From assembly GCA_916610825.1 (NCBI GenBank), contig OU744447.1:19871563-19935562 (forward strand): a stretch of DNA of 64,000 bases, given 5' to 3'. Source of the DNA: Haliclystus octoradiatus. Lineage: Eukaryota; Cnidaria; Staurozoa; Stauromedusae; Haliclystidae. Below, one piece after another: positions 38,901-53,900 of the stretch (position 1 is the stretch's first letter; each line of letters begins with the position of its first letter). A program made the position numbers and the translations under genes. The notes under the pieces were generated by a model. The model did no database searches. It was not told the origin of the DNA and saw nothing but the letters and a program-made list of their open reading frames with translations.

Positions 38901-41900
38901 CCTGGTGCAATTGGTTTCAGTACTGTCAACGGTGAACCAAAGGTCGGAGAATTGCTAGAACAAGCATGGACTATAACAGAAAAGTGTCGCTTTAAAGTTT
39001 TGAATAAAGAGAGGGAAATGAAAAAAGGATCTAGTGATTCCAGTACAAAACCATCAGAAGAACCCAAACATCCATCACAATCAAGTAAGTTGCAACTTTA
39101 ATCCCATATTTTTCAACCGGAGTCAAACCAGTATGATCCCCACAACAGCCGGACACAATAACCAGCGTCAGGACAGATGAAAGTATGTGCAATAAAAAAG
39201 TGTTCAAATATCAACAAATTGGATCATGTGGGAAACGCGTAAAATTTTGTTTTCAGGTTGTAGCAAGGAAATTATCTCTAAATATATCAACATGGGTAAA
39301 ACACAAGGATCCACTGTGATCTAGTGTTAAGCTTTGTTTTGTTATATAACATCTGATGTCCTTGAGCTACCCCTGCTCAATTCCTAACCTTTTATAGAAA
39401 TAGATTATTTATAGTATATGAACATTACTGCTTGACATAATGTATCCATGTTTCACAATGACGTTGGAGTTCTACATGGATTATTTAATTTAAATTGATA
39501 ACATAAGGAATGGCTCTCTAGGGTTGTAGCTTTGATGTTTCTATTTCTATTAGAACTCAAAAGATCAAAGCCAAGCAGTGACAATAAACCCAATAACGAG
39601 GAACAATGGAATTTGAGCAGTGTAATATTTGTTGAAGATGTAAGAAATGTTACAGTGGGAAAGGTACTCAAGGTAATTGCAGCATTAGTATAATAAATTT
39701 AAAAAGTAAATTGATGTTTTGTTGTGACCTTGGTCTGTATGGTATTTGGTTTATTACTAATCTCATTACTTGGTTTTCTGGGGGAAAATAATTACTGTAA
39801 ATTACTAGGCGTATAGTGATATCATCCATCATAAATAGATATGATCTTAAAACATTTGAGATTGATTTTAATTGTATTCATTTGTCCTAACATTTTAACC
39901 TACGAAAGCTAATAAATCAGAGCCATATGAGCTTCATGTCAAAATGTATACCTTCCAGTACATTTACAAATTGTAAATTAAAGTTTACAATAAATGCAAT
40001 GAGCCAATAAATGGAAACTGATCTCTAGTGCAGCTTGTAAGAAAACTGTGTCATGAAGATTTTTAAATGTGGGTTTGTTGATATTTTACAACCACAGCCC
40101 TGCTATATTAGTTAGTACTTAATACATTATTTTTTACTTTTGTTGTGTGTACCTGGTCAGGTAACTCCTTTAAGATGCTCTACATGCATTATTATTGTGA
40201 ATTTTAGGTTGATGGTGCCTTTGCCCTTGTTAATTTCAATCGACTGCCAAATGATGAGCCATGTACTGATTTAACTGAACTCTTAAAAGATTGCCGTCTT
40301 GTACGAAAAGATGAGTTACAGGTAAAATTAATTTGTTACTATTGTCTGATTTAATTAGTTACAAATAGTGTCCATAATGCTCCTAGCAGGGTCCAACAAA
40401 AGTAGGACTCCTGGAATCCTAAATCCTGGACAGGTTAGAGGAAATTCAGAAGAAAATTGATTTAGAAGTAAATGGTGAAATACCTCTAGGATTCCAGAAG
40501 GCTGGACTTTTTGTCCGACCCTGGCTCCTAGATATCGTTGGATTTAATATCATCACTGAGAGATTGCACTTTTCTCTCTTTACTAGATTGTGAAATGGAC
40601 AACACCACCAAAGATGCCAGACTGCTTTCAAAAGACACCCAAGCAGCTTTCCATGCCCAACAGTAGCAAAGTATTATCTTTTGGTTTGGATTCTAAAGGT
40701 ACATGAAGCTTTTATTTTGTACGATTGTAGATGAACTACAAGCTATATATGAAACCCAAAATAAAATGTTGATGCTAACAACATGGGAAATCTATCTGTA
40801 ACATCAATATAATCAAGCTTGAATGAAAGTTCTGAAATTATCTTGAATGTCTTATTGAACTCTGAAATTCACTTTGAAAAATTCTCAAAACATTTTCAAT
40901 AGCAATATATTTTTTCCTCAAGGAAGCACTCCGGTAGCAGAAAAGCTACACATGTTCGACATACAATCCATGTGTTAACTGAATTGTCCCCCGATTTTTT
41001 CTTTTTGGGACTGGTTTGCTTTTTTTAACTGGTACAATGTGTTTTTCTACAGGGGTCCATACCATTCTCAAAACTTCATCAAATGTTCGGTATACTGTTT
41101 TCAACTTAGCAACAGGCCGTGCTGATCAAGGTGGTGTTATCCCACCAGAGCCTGCATCTTTCTTATCATCAGCTGGTCTTGGTGTTATGTCTGTTGCATC
41201 ACCTAATCAGGTAGTTAGAGTCCTATAAACTGTTGTCATGACTATTGAAATTTGCTACGGGGAAATTTTAATAATCAGTTGATTAATCGGCAAACCGATT
41301 ATTTTCCAATAAAACATTTTTTTCAAATATAAAATAGAGTGTACTGTATTTAAAAGAACATCATATTGATGTGTTTTGGCGTTTGGTGCTTGGATGGTGG
41401 GAGGGTAGGCCCTATAATTAAGATTTACGTTAGACCAGCTATCGAACCTGTCACTGCCCAAAGCAACCAGTCACACTTAGGGATGCACCGAAATTCCGTT
41501 TCGGCATAAAATTCCGGCATACCGACCGTTTTGCCGGCATTTCGGTTTGGCCGAAATTTGACCTTCAGTTTCGGCCGTTTCGGTTATTTCGGCCATATTT
41601 TATAAACACATAAAATGTAACATTTAATCATATTTGATAACATAAATCAAAATAATAATTGATTCCATTGAGTTTTCAATGCATCATAAAGCCTTTACTG
41701 TCTTTCATAAGTCTTGAAAGGTCGTGGCTAGATCAGGGGTAACTCAAGGACATTTTATGATTTTTTATGGATTCTTTTATTTGTATTAAATTTGGTTTTC
41801 AACCGATTTTTCAAATTCTTTTTGCATTTGATACCTTTGTATATTTATCAAAAATCTACCATGTATAATTGAAAAATAAAAAGTTACTCAACTTTTAAAC

Positions 41901-44900
41901 TAAGCTTCGTGATAAAACTTTTTGGCTGATTTGTTGCAAGAATTTTTTCATTTTTTTTATTTTAGACAAGACAGATTTATAGTAAATATATTAAGGTACC
42001 AAATGCAAAAAGAACTTTGAAAATCGACTGAAAACAGATTTTAATACAATTAAAAGAAGCAATAAAAATTCATAAAAATGTCCTTGAGTTACCCCTGATC
42101 TAGCCACGACCGTCTTGAAATGGAATCGTACAAAGTTTTCCACCGATCGCAGCCATTTTATTGTTTTGCCTCATTTTCAAAAAAAGCTCGCTTTCAAATA
42201 AATCATCAGACCATGTGCTCAACTAAATTGGACGGACATGTTTGTTGCGTGAAAGTTATGTTTCCTTCATCAAAACATATACTTTAAACAATGTTAATAT
42301 ACAACTATGGAGGTTTCCAATAAAATTCCATTAAATGATCCTAATAAACAATGTTGGATTAATTTAATCGTTTATTTTATCCTAAATGAACAAAAATATT
42401 GTTCTTTTCAACCTTAGATTTATTTTACGAAGTAGTACTACTGGAGTGGAGAAGAGATAAATTGATTGCCTTGTATGATTAAACAAGAAATCAAATGGTA
42501 GCAATCACTTGTATTGATGGTCAATTTGTTTTAAAAAAGTTTCTATATTCCAAAGTAAACAATTTCAACTCGGTTTTAGCGATCAAATGTCGTATAAGAA
42601 CTTCAAACAAAAGAAAAAATTTGCCGAAACAAAACCGAAGTTCGGCCGAATTCCGGCCGATCATACCGGCATTTTCAGTATTTCGGCCACAGCCGGAATA
42701 GCGTTCCGGTGCATCCCTAGTCACACTGATAATCAATGGAAAATTACAAAATGATAAACTAAAAATAAAATAACTAAATTAGAAATATAGATTAAGTAGG
42801 GCCTGGGTGGGAGGGGAAGTTAAGGCTTACATCTTGATTATTTCTAGTTAACTGAGGTGTATAAGCTTTGCGATAATAATAAGCGTAATTGCGAAATAAT
42901 AAGCGTACTAGCAAAACAGTGTAAGGTAGCTAGCGCTTACAAACCAGAATGAAATCAATATTTCCTTGCCTTCAATAGTGGCATCGCTGTACCCACGCAG
43001 TGTTTGGTACCCAGGCCACTTCCTAACTGCTATAAACAATAAGACCTTTTTTAACTTCAACTAAATAAAATGTATTCTCCAATAGTGTTGAATGACAAGC
43101 ATAGGATGCAATTTTAATACTGTTATTGAGTAAAGTATAAAATTAAAACACAGACAAGTTTCATTTCTCAATTTGTACCTAACACTCCAATGTTGTTTAG
43201 CACTTTGACAATGAAGTTAAAGGTAAAAAAATTCATTATAGTAGATCCAGTTATTATGATTGATAATATCCAAAGAATATCGCAAAATAGTATGCCAAAA
43301 GCGTAGAAAACAACTACAAACTTTTTCATAGACCGTTGAAAATAATGAAATTTGATTCCAATATATGGATTTTTGGTTTGAACTGTGATTGGCTATGCCT
43401 TATTGTATGTGACTCCCAGTCATGTTTAACCACTCTTTCTTTAATCAACAAGGTATTCAAACACATTCAAATGCAAAAGAGAATATTGATAAGAAAAAAA
43501 ATTCCAGAGTAAAGTGATCCAAATTTGAAAAAATGATTGATTGCAAATTTATCACGGCTCTTCAAACTCAGAAAATTTGTGTAAAGAGCCACATACATTC
43601 GATGAATTAATGAAATCATTTTATGAAATATTATCTGCAATGTAATTGTAAATTTTATTTACCGAAAACTTCTTGAATTTATAATTTATATTCAGTTTTC
43701 TCTCCAGTAAAATGAATGATTTTGTTCAACTTTCATAAGTCAATAAAATATTGTCTTCCAGTACACACTATACGATTATTAAGCGACCACCTTAAAATAG
43801 ATGATATACTTTCCTGTTATTTTCCTTTAGCATGAAAATTGGGCGCAAAAGAAACAGTTAATTTGCCTATAAAATATCTGCAATTTATAGTGTTTTTCCA
43901 TTGCGATTTTAGAGCATAACTGCAGCCAGGTCATCGTGGGGCAACATACATAATGGCGGCCGAGAACAATTGAATTTCAAAATACAATTAATTTGACTTT
44001 CAGTGCCGTATCTGGTTATTAAACCCTTTATCTCAGATCCTTAACATCTCAATAATTTGGCCTAGGTGCTTGGTTGGTGGGAGGTTGGCAGCAAAACACA
44101 ATAGCTAGTTGACCAATAGCAGACCTGACACCACCAACCAAGCTCCAGTCACACTGCTACGTCAGTGGAATTCCTAGTTATACTTACCTTTGTCAACCAA
44201 CAAGGGATGGGAAGGAAGGGGGAAAAGTAAATAATAAACAGCGTAAAATATCAGCAGCAAATAAATATAACCACATCAACAAATAACAATAGCAACAGCA
44301 TTAAAATTGTGCCAATATACAAACGAGACATCATTTATTGAGATGAATGGCTTTGACATAACAGATCATAGGATAAATACAGTCAGAGATCAAACAAAAC
44401 CACCCGACAAGCATAAACTCCTCATTAACTTTCCTAAACCATTCAGCAGCGCGTTGAAGCAACGAAAGAACTATATAGTCCCGAACTGCACTGATAAGTG
44501 GCTTAATCTAGGTTCCTAGGAAGTAGGAACTAACAGGGTCATGCTGTTACATGTGCTCAATTCATCAGCAAGGCAGATTGCTTGTCTACAAGTAAACTTT
44601 GTGCCAGTTAACAAGAGAGCTAAGCAGCGGGATTCAAAGATAGTGTTTAACCTCAGTAAATTTTCATTTAACTACAATTATAATCTGTGACCACCAAGCT
44701 CACTCCATGATTAGGCTACAATTCGTGGATTTTGATTCTTATGATGTGTTTAGTTTATTCGTTATTTTGATAACATAATTACGTTTATTCCATAAGCTAC
44801 ACAACAATAACATGTCATCACAGCCACCAGGTTAATTATTATTATTATTATTATTATTATTTTATTTTTTAATATAGGCCACACAAGATTCAACAGTCTT

Positions 44901-47900
44901 ACTTCAAGATGGCAATGGTTGTTTGTTTCCATTAGTTAAAGACTGCCAAGGCGGTGTCAAAGAACCCACTTGGCTGGTAAATTACTTTTTATGCATACTT
45001 CAGTTGTAATCTTGCATGGAGGGGTCTACATAATATGTTTGTGACATTATCCAAGTTTTTCTTTTCAAACATGCATGCAAATCAACTGAATTAGGAAGGG
45101 TCATCATTTTTAGTGAGTTTAATGATTATAACATTGATTGGAATATGTTTTGAAATTACAACAGATTATTATTTCAGATTATGAGAATCTCAACTAACCA
45201 TTCCAAATGCTGAAATGTGTGAAATTTTTCAACTTGTGCATGCATTACTTGTACCCTACGACCGATGATCCCAGTGGTTCCCATTTTTTCCAGCTTTGAT
45301 CCTGTCTAAGGTCCAGATAAACAACATTTGATTATGATCCTTGCGAGTAATTAATTCAAATTTCTCTTTGCAGGATTTGCCAGCTATTACTTGTCTAAGT
45401 TTTGGTACACAGACATTAGGTTCTTCTAGTAACAAACGGGAGCAAGTTTTATTAACTTTACTTGTTATCAAGGTAAAACATCTATTTCATGTTGTGATAT
45501 TATTCATGTCTGTACTGTATAATAATATATATCTTACTGCAGTTGTGTTAGTGAATACCATGGAATTCAAAATTGTTCAGATGAGATTTGATCTACATCA
45601 ATTATTCGATTGGATTAATCACTAAAGTTTTGGTGTAATCATATCTGACATATACCTCTATTATATTGACGATGTATAACATACATTGATTAACTAAAAA
45701 ATCAAGTATGTTGTGGGCAATGTGCTAAAGTATTCCTTTATCTGATTCCCTGTCTCCCATTAAACAGTTGATAGTTGTTGCACAATTGCAATAGCCTTGT
45801 TTCAATCAGACTGCAAATTGTGCCAACAAAGTATCAAGATATTGAGCAGCATGGACAGTTCAGTTTATGTCCACCAATGCATGCAGGTTATATAATGCAG
45901 CTTGCTTTTTTTCTTGAATTATTATTTTCAGAATCCATTACTTGTCACTCCTATCCTTCGACGCAAGGTTGATGTTGTTAGCAATTGCCTGCATGCAATT
46001 GAAGGAAACAAAGGTAGGTTACTATATTGATATTGAATATTTTGCAAGTAGAGTTAGGTATTTTTAGGCATTGCATCACACTTGTCACCACACCCACATT
46101 CACACAGTCACCGTGGAAAATGTAGCAACTGATGACAATTCAAAACCCCACACTTATGAAATAACAAATTAGCAGAGCAGAAGCCACATTTAAAAATGTA
46201 TCATGATTAGTTCATAATTTTGATAGGAATCATCAAGATTCAAACAACCTTACAATATAAAAGAGAGTTCATTCAAACGTATGTACCAAATAACTCTCAG
46301 AATTGTCCATTAAAGTGTTTGAAAGTAGTATCATTGGAATATCTGTGTTTTGTTTTTGTTTCTATTTGGCTTACTGGTTTATTTTAGTTTTGTACTCTTT
46401 ATACTGAAAGAACTGCATGTTTTCACTTTGCACCTTTACACAATAACTGCTATTGTTTATGAGAGATCTCCTCATTGATTGTGCATGTTCTTTGTCTAAT
46501 TGTCTTCGCAAAATTCACAACGAAAATCAAAGGTTAATGCAACTCAGCAACGCGGGTATCTCATTGCTAGTTTTCAATATTTTATTGAGATTATTCAGTT
46601 TATTGGCTCTAGAGGCATACAAGAACACCTGAGAACATTCACAGTAAATGTAGAAGTACCTGTGCTCTTCCCATGATCTTGGCATATTATTCCTGGGAGC
46701 TGTTATGTGACTCCAGATCCCAATAATAATTTACGCTACATTTACGTTATGGGACACTCTTTTCAAATATTACAGTGAAAATCAACCAGCACTATGCTAT
46801 GCATACCAGCAATCATTGAATATGCCAGGACTTACCTTGTTTTCCTGCTGCAATCTGTTTTTCCATTTAAACCTTTCAGCAGGGTCCGACAAAACTCGAC
46901 AACCTGGCAACTAGGTTTCCTGAAAGCTGTCAAAAATTCAGGAGAAAATCTTTTGTTTTTTTTATTTGTCCGTACATCAGAACATTGAAAATATCCTAGG
47001 ACCTTTTTACTTATAAAGTTTTCTAAATGTTTTGGATTAAAATGCAGGTGTCTCTGGAAGGAGAAAACATTTGTTGGAAAGTGCCTCTCAGCCATAACAT
47101 TGCCAAGACAGATATACGTAAATTATCGAGACTACTGTTTGTCCCGTTTGGAGCATTGAATAAAATATAATTCTCTCCAACAGGCTGAAATTATGAAAAC
47201 AAAATCACATATAATTCCACATTTGAACAAAAGCAACTCGCAAAAAGCTTGTTGAGAAATTAATTCAAAAGTTCCTCTGCACACCTAACAGAAATGTGCA
47301 CATTTTGAAAGATTTCCAACATTTTTTCTTGTAAACTTGATCATATGCCATTTTCCATTGAAATTGTACATAAATAATCATAAGTTTTTACATTTTTGTT
47401 TGAAATTACTGTTATGTCATCAGAGTTATTGTGATAATTGACCTTGTTGTGTTGTCTGCTCTACTGATAGACCTCATCTCTGTTGCTGTCACTGAACAAT
47501 GCGATGGAAATAGGAACATAATCCATGCAGCTGTAACAGTATGTTGCCCAGCATCGTCAAAGCATAAATGTGCAAAACCACCGAGTGGACCAACAGATTC
47601 TGCAAATGACAGTGAAGGTAATTACTATGATCAAGTTGGTTCAACATTCCTACTTATAGCTCTGCAACTACAAATAATTGTGGCATGGCATTCAGCAATC
47701 AGTTAGGTCACTCCATGTCAACTTGCAAACAACACATTACTTTCATAATTTGTTTGCACCTAGATATTGAATTAACGTTTGACCAATGCTTTGAAATCGT
47801 CAAGGTGGGTTTTCATATTGATGGAATATTCCACCTACACAATATTTTGATGTATACATGTGGAATGTTCTGCCAAGTGGAAATCAACCTTTAATGTTGC

Positions 47901-50900
47901 TGTTTTCAAACAACCGGATATCTCACAATTTGTTCTGACTAATTTTTGTGTATGCAAGGTTGAGATTGTCAGACTTATCTTTGTTTAAGCATTGTGTCCC
48001 TATTCATGACAATATTGTGATAATCTAGTATTACTGCTTTTAATGGATGCTTAGCCTAGGCATTTCTGTAAATGTTCCAAGCTTAACCATATCATGTTCA
48101 ATTTTTTAGTTTTCTTTTTTACTTCCTAGCCATCATCTCATGCCTGTTCTTGCTTATTCTAAGCACCATTCCTATTTTTCTTGTTAGCTGTAGTGGCACC
48201 TTTCTATAGGGTACATAGTTGATGCTTTCTGGAATATATCTGGGATACAGTTAATTATTTGATAATTTGCCAAACATTTCTGTTCTGCTTTGAAATGTTG
48301 TTCACCATCAGGATACCGTAGAGTTAATCCAATGATGTAATTTTATTTTACACTGAATAGCATCATCATCAATGGCACGCGTATTTGAAATGATTGGTCG
48401 CCCTTTGATTCACACTTATGAAGATCTTTGTCGTCAAGATTATGCTATTCCAACATCAACATGGCCACCAGAGAATGACAATAATAGGAGTAAGCTGTCT
48501 TATTTGTGTGAATTAGTTTTTATGTTTAAATACAGTTCACCATGATCATATTTATACACTAGCATCACAGGCATTGAAGTATTATGATGTTATTTGGAGA
48601 TGGTAACAGTAAAAGTTGTATTCAGGGAACACATATGTAAAAATTGACATGTGCGGTGTTGCTTGTTTGAGCTGTAGAAGTAATGTATGATTCAAAACGT
48701 GTGCATGTATAACAATTCAACTTTTGCTTTGCTTGCAATTATTTTCCACTGATCTTTGAATGTGTTTGTTTCAACAGGAGAAAATTTCAATATGAGTATA
48801 ATCAGTTCAACATCCTCCACTGCAATTTTTTTTGTTCATTTGGAAATGACTAATAATATCTACTGTTGTTGTACCTTTAAACCCCATTTGTGTCTCCCTT
48901 TTGTTAAATTCAATAAACACATAAAGAACTACGCCATTTGTTTACAATACCATCCGCTATATATTGCAACTGCTACTTGCCCACATATTTGTAATGTACA
49001 ATTAATTTTTTTTAGATACTAGTACATCTTCTACTTGCGATACACAAACAACATTAACCCAATCAATAAAATTATCTACGGAAGAAAAAATTGATGTTGG
49101 ATTTGCCATTATGAAAGCCTTGTTGACATCATCTAGTTTGAAAGAGCATTTGCCAATGCTATTAAAAGAAAGGTATTTTTTTATGTACACAAATTATTTG
49201 GAAATGCACAACTTTATTATGACCTAGAGACAAAGAATGATATTGATCCTGGTTACAATGAAAATATTGCAAGGTCATTCTTTCTTGCATTATCGAGTTT
49301 TTACAACTTATCTCCAATTAAGTGTAGTTTAACCAATACCTTGATTTGTGAACTTTTGTGTTGTGTTTTCGCTTTGCAGAGATTGCTATGGATGCACGCC
49401 ATTTATGGCTGCTGTCCGATGTCGTGCCTATCCTGCTGCAGTAGAAATCCTTGAAGCAGCCAAAAAAATCAGCAAATTGACTGGCTCGTTAAATAATGAA
49501 GAGTTTATGCTAATGGTCTGTCCACCTGCATCACAATCTACATTATCACCATTACAAATTATATGCAGTAATGATACATGCTCATTTACGTGGACGGGTA
49601 CGAAACATATCAACCAAGATATATTTGAATGCAAGACATGCGGACTGGTTCGATCACTTTGTTGTTGTTCGGAATGTGCTAGAGTTTGTCATGCTGGACA
49701 TGACTGCAAGTGAGTATGAAACCAAACTGAAGTACTGCAGCCACCTCAAGATTCAATAATCTCACTGCTTTAAGTCCCTGGGAAAAAAATCCATGAATTT
49801 ATTAACAGTTCATGAGCAGCCACAAACAGTTTATGGACGTGAATTTACTCAACAATTCATGAACACTACATGAACTTTTTTTCTGGGGGTGAATAGAATC
49901 AAAATGCGTTCAGATTGAATGTATATAACATGTCCTGTGTATCTATGTTTTTTTCTTCACTCTGTAGATTGAAAAGAACTTCACCAACTGCTTACTGTGA
50001 TTGTTGGGAAAAGTGTGCATGTAAATCTTTGATTCCTGGTGATCAAAGAGCAAGAATGAAGCTACTAGAACAACTAGTAGAGGACACAGAATTAGTCACT
50101 TTACCAAATTACAAGTAAGTACAATAATATACAATCAGTTCAGTTGCAAATTCAAGATGTTGAAGATCAGGATAAAGACAATTGATCACAGCTGAAGAAA
50201 ATCTTCCAAGAATTTTACCTTTTGTATAGGACTATTGATGCGCATAGAAGTTGACTCCCATATTTGTTGAAAATCCTGAAAACATGTTGGCTGTTTGTGT
50301 AAAAGTAGATGCCAATTTTTAATCAATTTGCAAATGTTAAATCTTGATTTATTTGCTCACCAATACGAACCCATGAACAAAATCCTTACCCGTAAGTATA
50401 TACATTATTCATCAAAGTCACACAAGTTCATAGGATTTCTCCGTATTCCATTTGATTGCAGCTACAATTCGGTCTTTGTGTTGGTTATCTTCAATGTAGA
50501 CACATGACAAATTGATATTCATTTATTTTTGAACAGAGGTGACCATCTTTTACTTTTCCTAACGCAAACATTGGCACGCCAAACTGTTGAACAAGAACAA
50601 TATGATCCAAGTAAACCCAATGATGTCACACAGCATTCTTCATCCAAAGTTGCTACTGGTCCATCAACTCCACCACTACCAGATCATGATCTTGAACCAC
50701 CAAAGTTTGCTAAATTAGCATTAGAGTATCTGTTACGAGATTGGAAAGCTGTGAAATCAATGATTCTGTGTGGCAAAGGAGACAATGGGAGCACAATCAG
50801 GTAAACTTCTATGCCCTACCATACTTGGATATTTATATTTTTGAAGTATATATTGATATTGAAAGCTTCGCTTTTTAGATCGAGAATTGTTTTCTGTATA

Positions 50901-53900
50901 CATGTTCTTTCTTGTGATTTTAATGACCAGGTGGCTGTTTTTAGGATTCTATGTGTCTCACTCTTTGATCTCTTTTTAATATAATCAATGATCTGCTTAG
51001 TTTCGATTTCGGACGTCACTTCGGAAAAACACCAAATGTCTGATAAAAATTAGGTGAATAAAACCATAATTTTTTTGTTGTTGGAAGAACTGTTCCATAA
51101 CTTCCATGTCAAAATGTAGATATGCGTTTTGTATTGTTTGGATTTAACTTCCGAGAACAGAGATACAAGTGTCATTGGTTGATACCTCTTTAAAAAGGGA
51201 ATAAATCCCCAGACTATCTTAACGTATGTGGCAGAACCCGACATGAAAAAACAATGGCGTAATTTATGTTTCGATCTGAAAACTTTTTTCTTTGTAAAAA
51301 ACGTCTTCAATGCGGTGTTTTGACCCAAATATCGCTTAGAAAAAAGGGATTGGATCTAGCTTTATGACGACAAAGTCACAAGTTGTGCGGTTTGTCTAAC
51401 AGACTTAAGAGTGGGCTGATCACGCGATGTTATCTTTGAGGTGACGTAGCTCCGAAAAGTCACACAAAAAATTTCTGATAAAGCTGAGCCATGAAAAAAC
51501 ATTTAAAGTGGGAATAAACCCCCAGACTATCTTTACATATATAGTAGAACCCGACGTGAAAAAAACAATGGCGTAATTTTTTTTTCGATCTGGAAATTAT
51601 TTCTTGGTGAAAAATGCCTTCAAAGTGGTGTTTTGGCCCAAATGTCGCTGAGGGAAAAAAAGGGATTGGATCTAGCTTTATGACGACAAAGTCACAAGTC
51701 GTGTGGTTTTTCTAATAGACTTTAGATCGGATTAATCACGCGATGTTACGTTTGAGATGGCGTAGCTCTGTAACGGCAATCTATTTTTCTCTCCCACAAA
51801 ACTGAGGTAAGGAAGAACATATAAACTCAAGAGTAGCAAAATTCCAGATGATTTAATGATTTTAAAGTTCACGAATTTGAAGAAAATAAAAATCAGAAAA
51901 TATTTCATTCGTAGCGCGCGTTATACAGATTATATTTTGACATATCATTCTCACACATATTTAACACATATCAAAAGATTCTCTGGTGACCACAAAAGCT
52001 AGCTAAGTAGAATTTATTGTTGTAAGCATATGTCTGCACTGAAAATGGAGTGTTCTTTTGAGGGTAAAAATCATAATGTATGGTGGGAAACGCTATTAAG
52101 AACACCATAGCCGTCGGTTTTATAGTCCTCTTTTCACAGAAGCGAAATCCGTCCATCTGATTTCGCGTCTCTGTAGAAAGGTATTTTGTGCAAAGTAACT
52201 TCTGCACTGTATTACTAATCCTATAAATTACAGATTGTGACGACATGATGCTAACATGTTCTACTTTATAGCCGAAGGAATGAATACTAGACTGGTAAAA
52301 TAATTTTGTGGCGTATGTAAAATAAGGAACGAGACTTCACACTGCAAAACCCTAATTTTGTTAATCATATAACTTTGATAGAGAGGATAAAAATTTATGC
52401 AATGAAGATATACCGCAAAACCGACAAATGATAGAATCTGCATTACTGTAGTTCTAGTGGCTCTAGTATACGGCTGTAAACTTGAATAAGAACGTCCGAG
52501 CCCTCTATCATGTTTGTACTATTTTCCGATATTTTATAGAATTTTATAGTGTAATGTACTGAAGAATTCTCAATGGTTTTTTAAATATTGAATGCTTGGT
52601 GAATTAATGATGAACACTTTGTTAGACTATTGAGTATAATATATCTATCTATACAGTCGTATAAACTATACGATTACATGTTTTAAGTTTTACTAGACGA
52701 ACATCAATTTCAAACTTAAACGTTGAAATGATATTTGAAAAATGTCTATTTAATAATTTAGTAATACCGATAGTTAAATAAATCCGAAAAAGTACAATTA
52801 ATACTTTGCAGTACCAACTCCAGTACAATTAATACTTTGCAGTACCATACTCCAGGAAAAGTCGTCTGTGCATGCCCGTGAAAATCAAATCAGTTTACAT
52901 TCACATTTAGATCATGAAAAGGATATCTTGTAGAAATGTTTACTCAAGAACGACTTGCAGATCATAGAGTTAAAAATAGTTAAAACTTATATAGCGTAAG
53001 ATCAAGCTATTTTGAAGGGTACGTGTCTACTAATTAAGATTTGAGAAGTACTGCGGTCACACAGAATACGTAACTAATATGTGTCACTAGACTAGTCACA
53101 AAGGAACAGTCGCACCGCCTGACATTTGTATTAATCCGCAATCTATATCAGATTCATCGCGCTTAATGACGCTACAAGAAATTATTTCGACCGAGCGTTT
53201 CAATAGATTTTATTCTGCTCCTGAAATCACAAATTGCATCTTTTTTACGTAATTCGCCAGTTTATATGTTTGTTCATGGCTCAGGCTTGTCAGAATTTTT
53301 TTTTGCGTGACTTCTCGGAGCTAGGTCACCTCAAAGATTACGTCGCGTGATCAGCCCACTCTTGAGTCTGTTAGACAAACCGCACGACTTGTGACTTTGT
53401 CGTCATAAAGCTAGATCCAATCCCTTTTTTTTCTCAGCGACATTTGGGTCAAAACACCACTTTGAAGGCGCTTTTCACCAAGAAATAATTTCCAGATCGA
53501 AAAAAAAATTACGCCATTGTTTTTTTCACGTCGGGTTCTACTACATATGTAAAGATAGTCTGGGGGTTTATTCCCACTTTAAACTCGCGAATTACGTAAA
53601 CATGTAATTTGGGATTTCAGGAGCAGAATAAACTCTATTGAAGGGCTCAGTTGAAATAATTTCTCGTAGCGTCGTTAAGCACGAGGAATCTGATATACAT
53701 TGCGGATTAACACTAATATCAGGCGGTACGACTGTTCCTTTGTGACTAGTCTAGTGACACATATTAGTTACGTATTCTGTGTGACCGCAGTACTTCTCAA
53801 ATCTTAATAAGTAGACACGTGCCCTTCAAATCTTAATAAGTAGATAAGTTATAACTATTTTTAACTTTATCTGCTAGTTGTTCGTGAGTAAATATTTCTA

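Larger units (their letters stand above)
33288..46013 (+). other. UBR5: UBR5 RCC1-like beta-propeller region
   Basis: Twelve exons from 33288 to 46013 give the propeller strands. Recognisable blocks are [131 protein letters not shown] and [16 protein letters not shown]. Order and spacing follow human UBR5. The exon at 33288-33492 is low in similarity except for its WW-containing ends. Confidence 0.9.

Noticed and set aside
47685-49022. Short plus-strand ORFs between UBR5 exons
   Set aside because: Intronic, out of phase with flanking exons, no homology.
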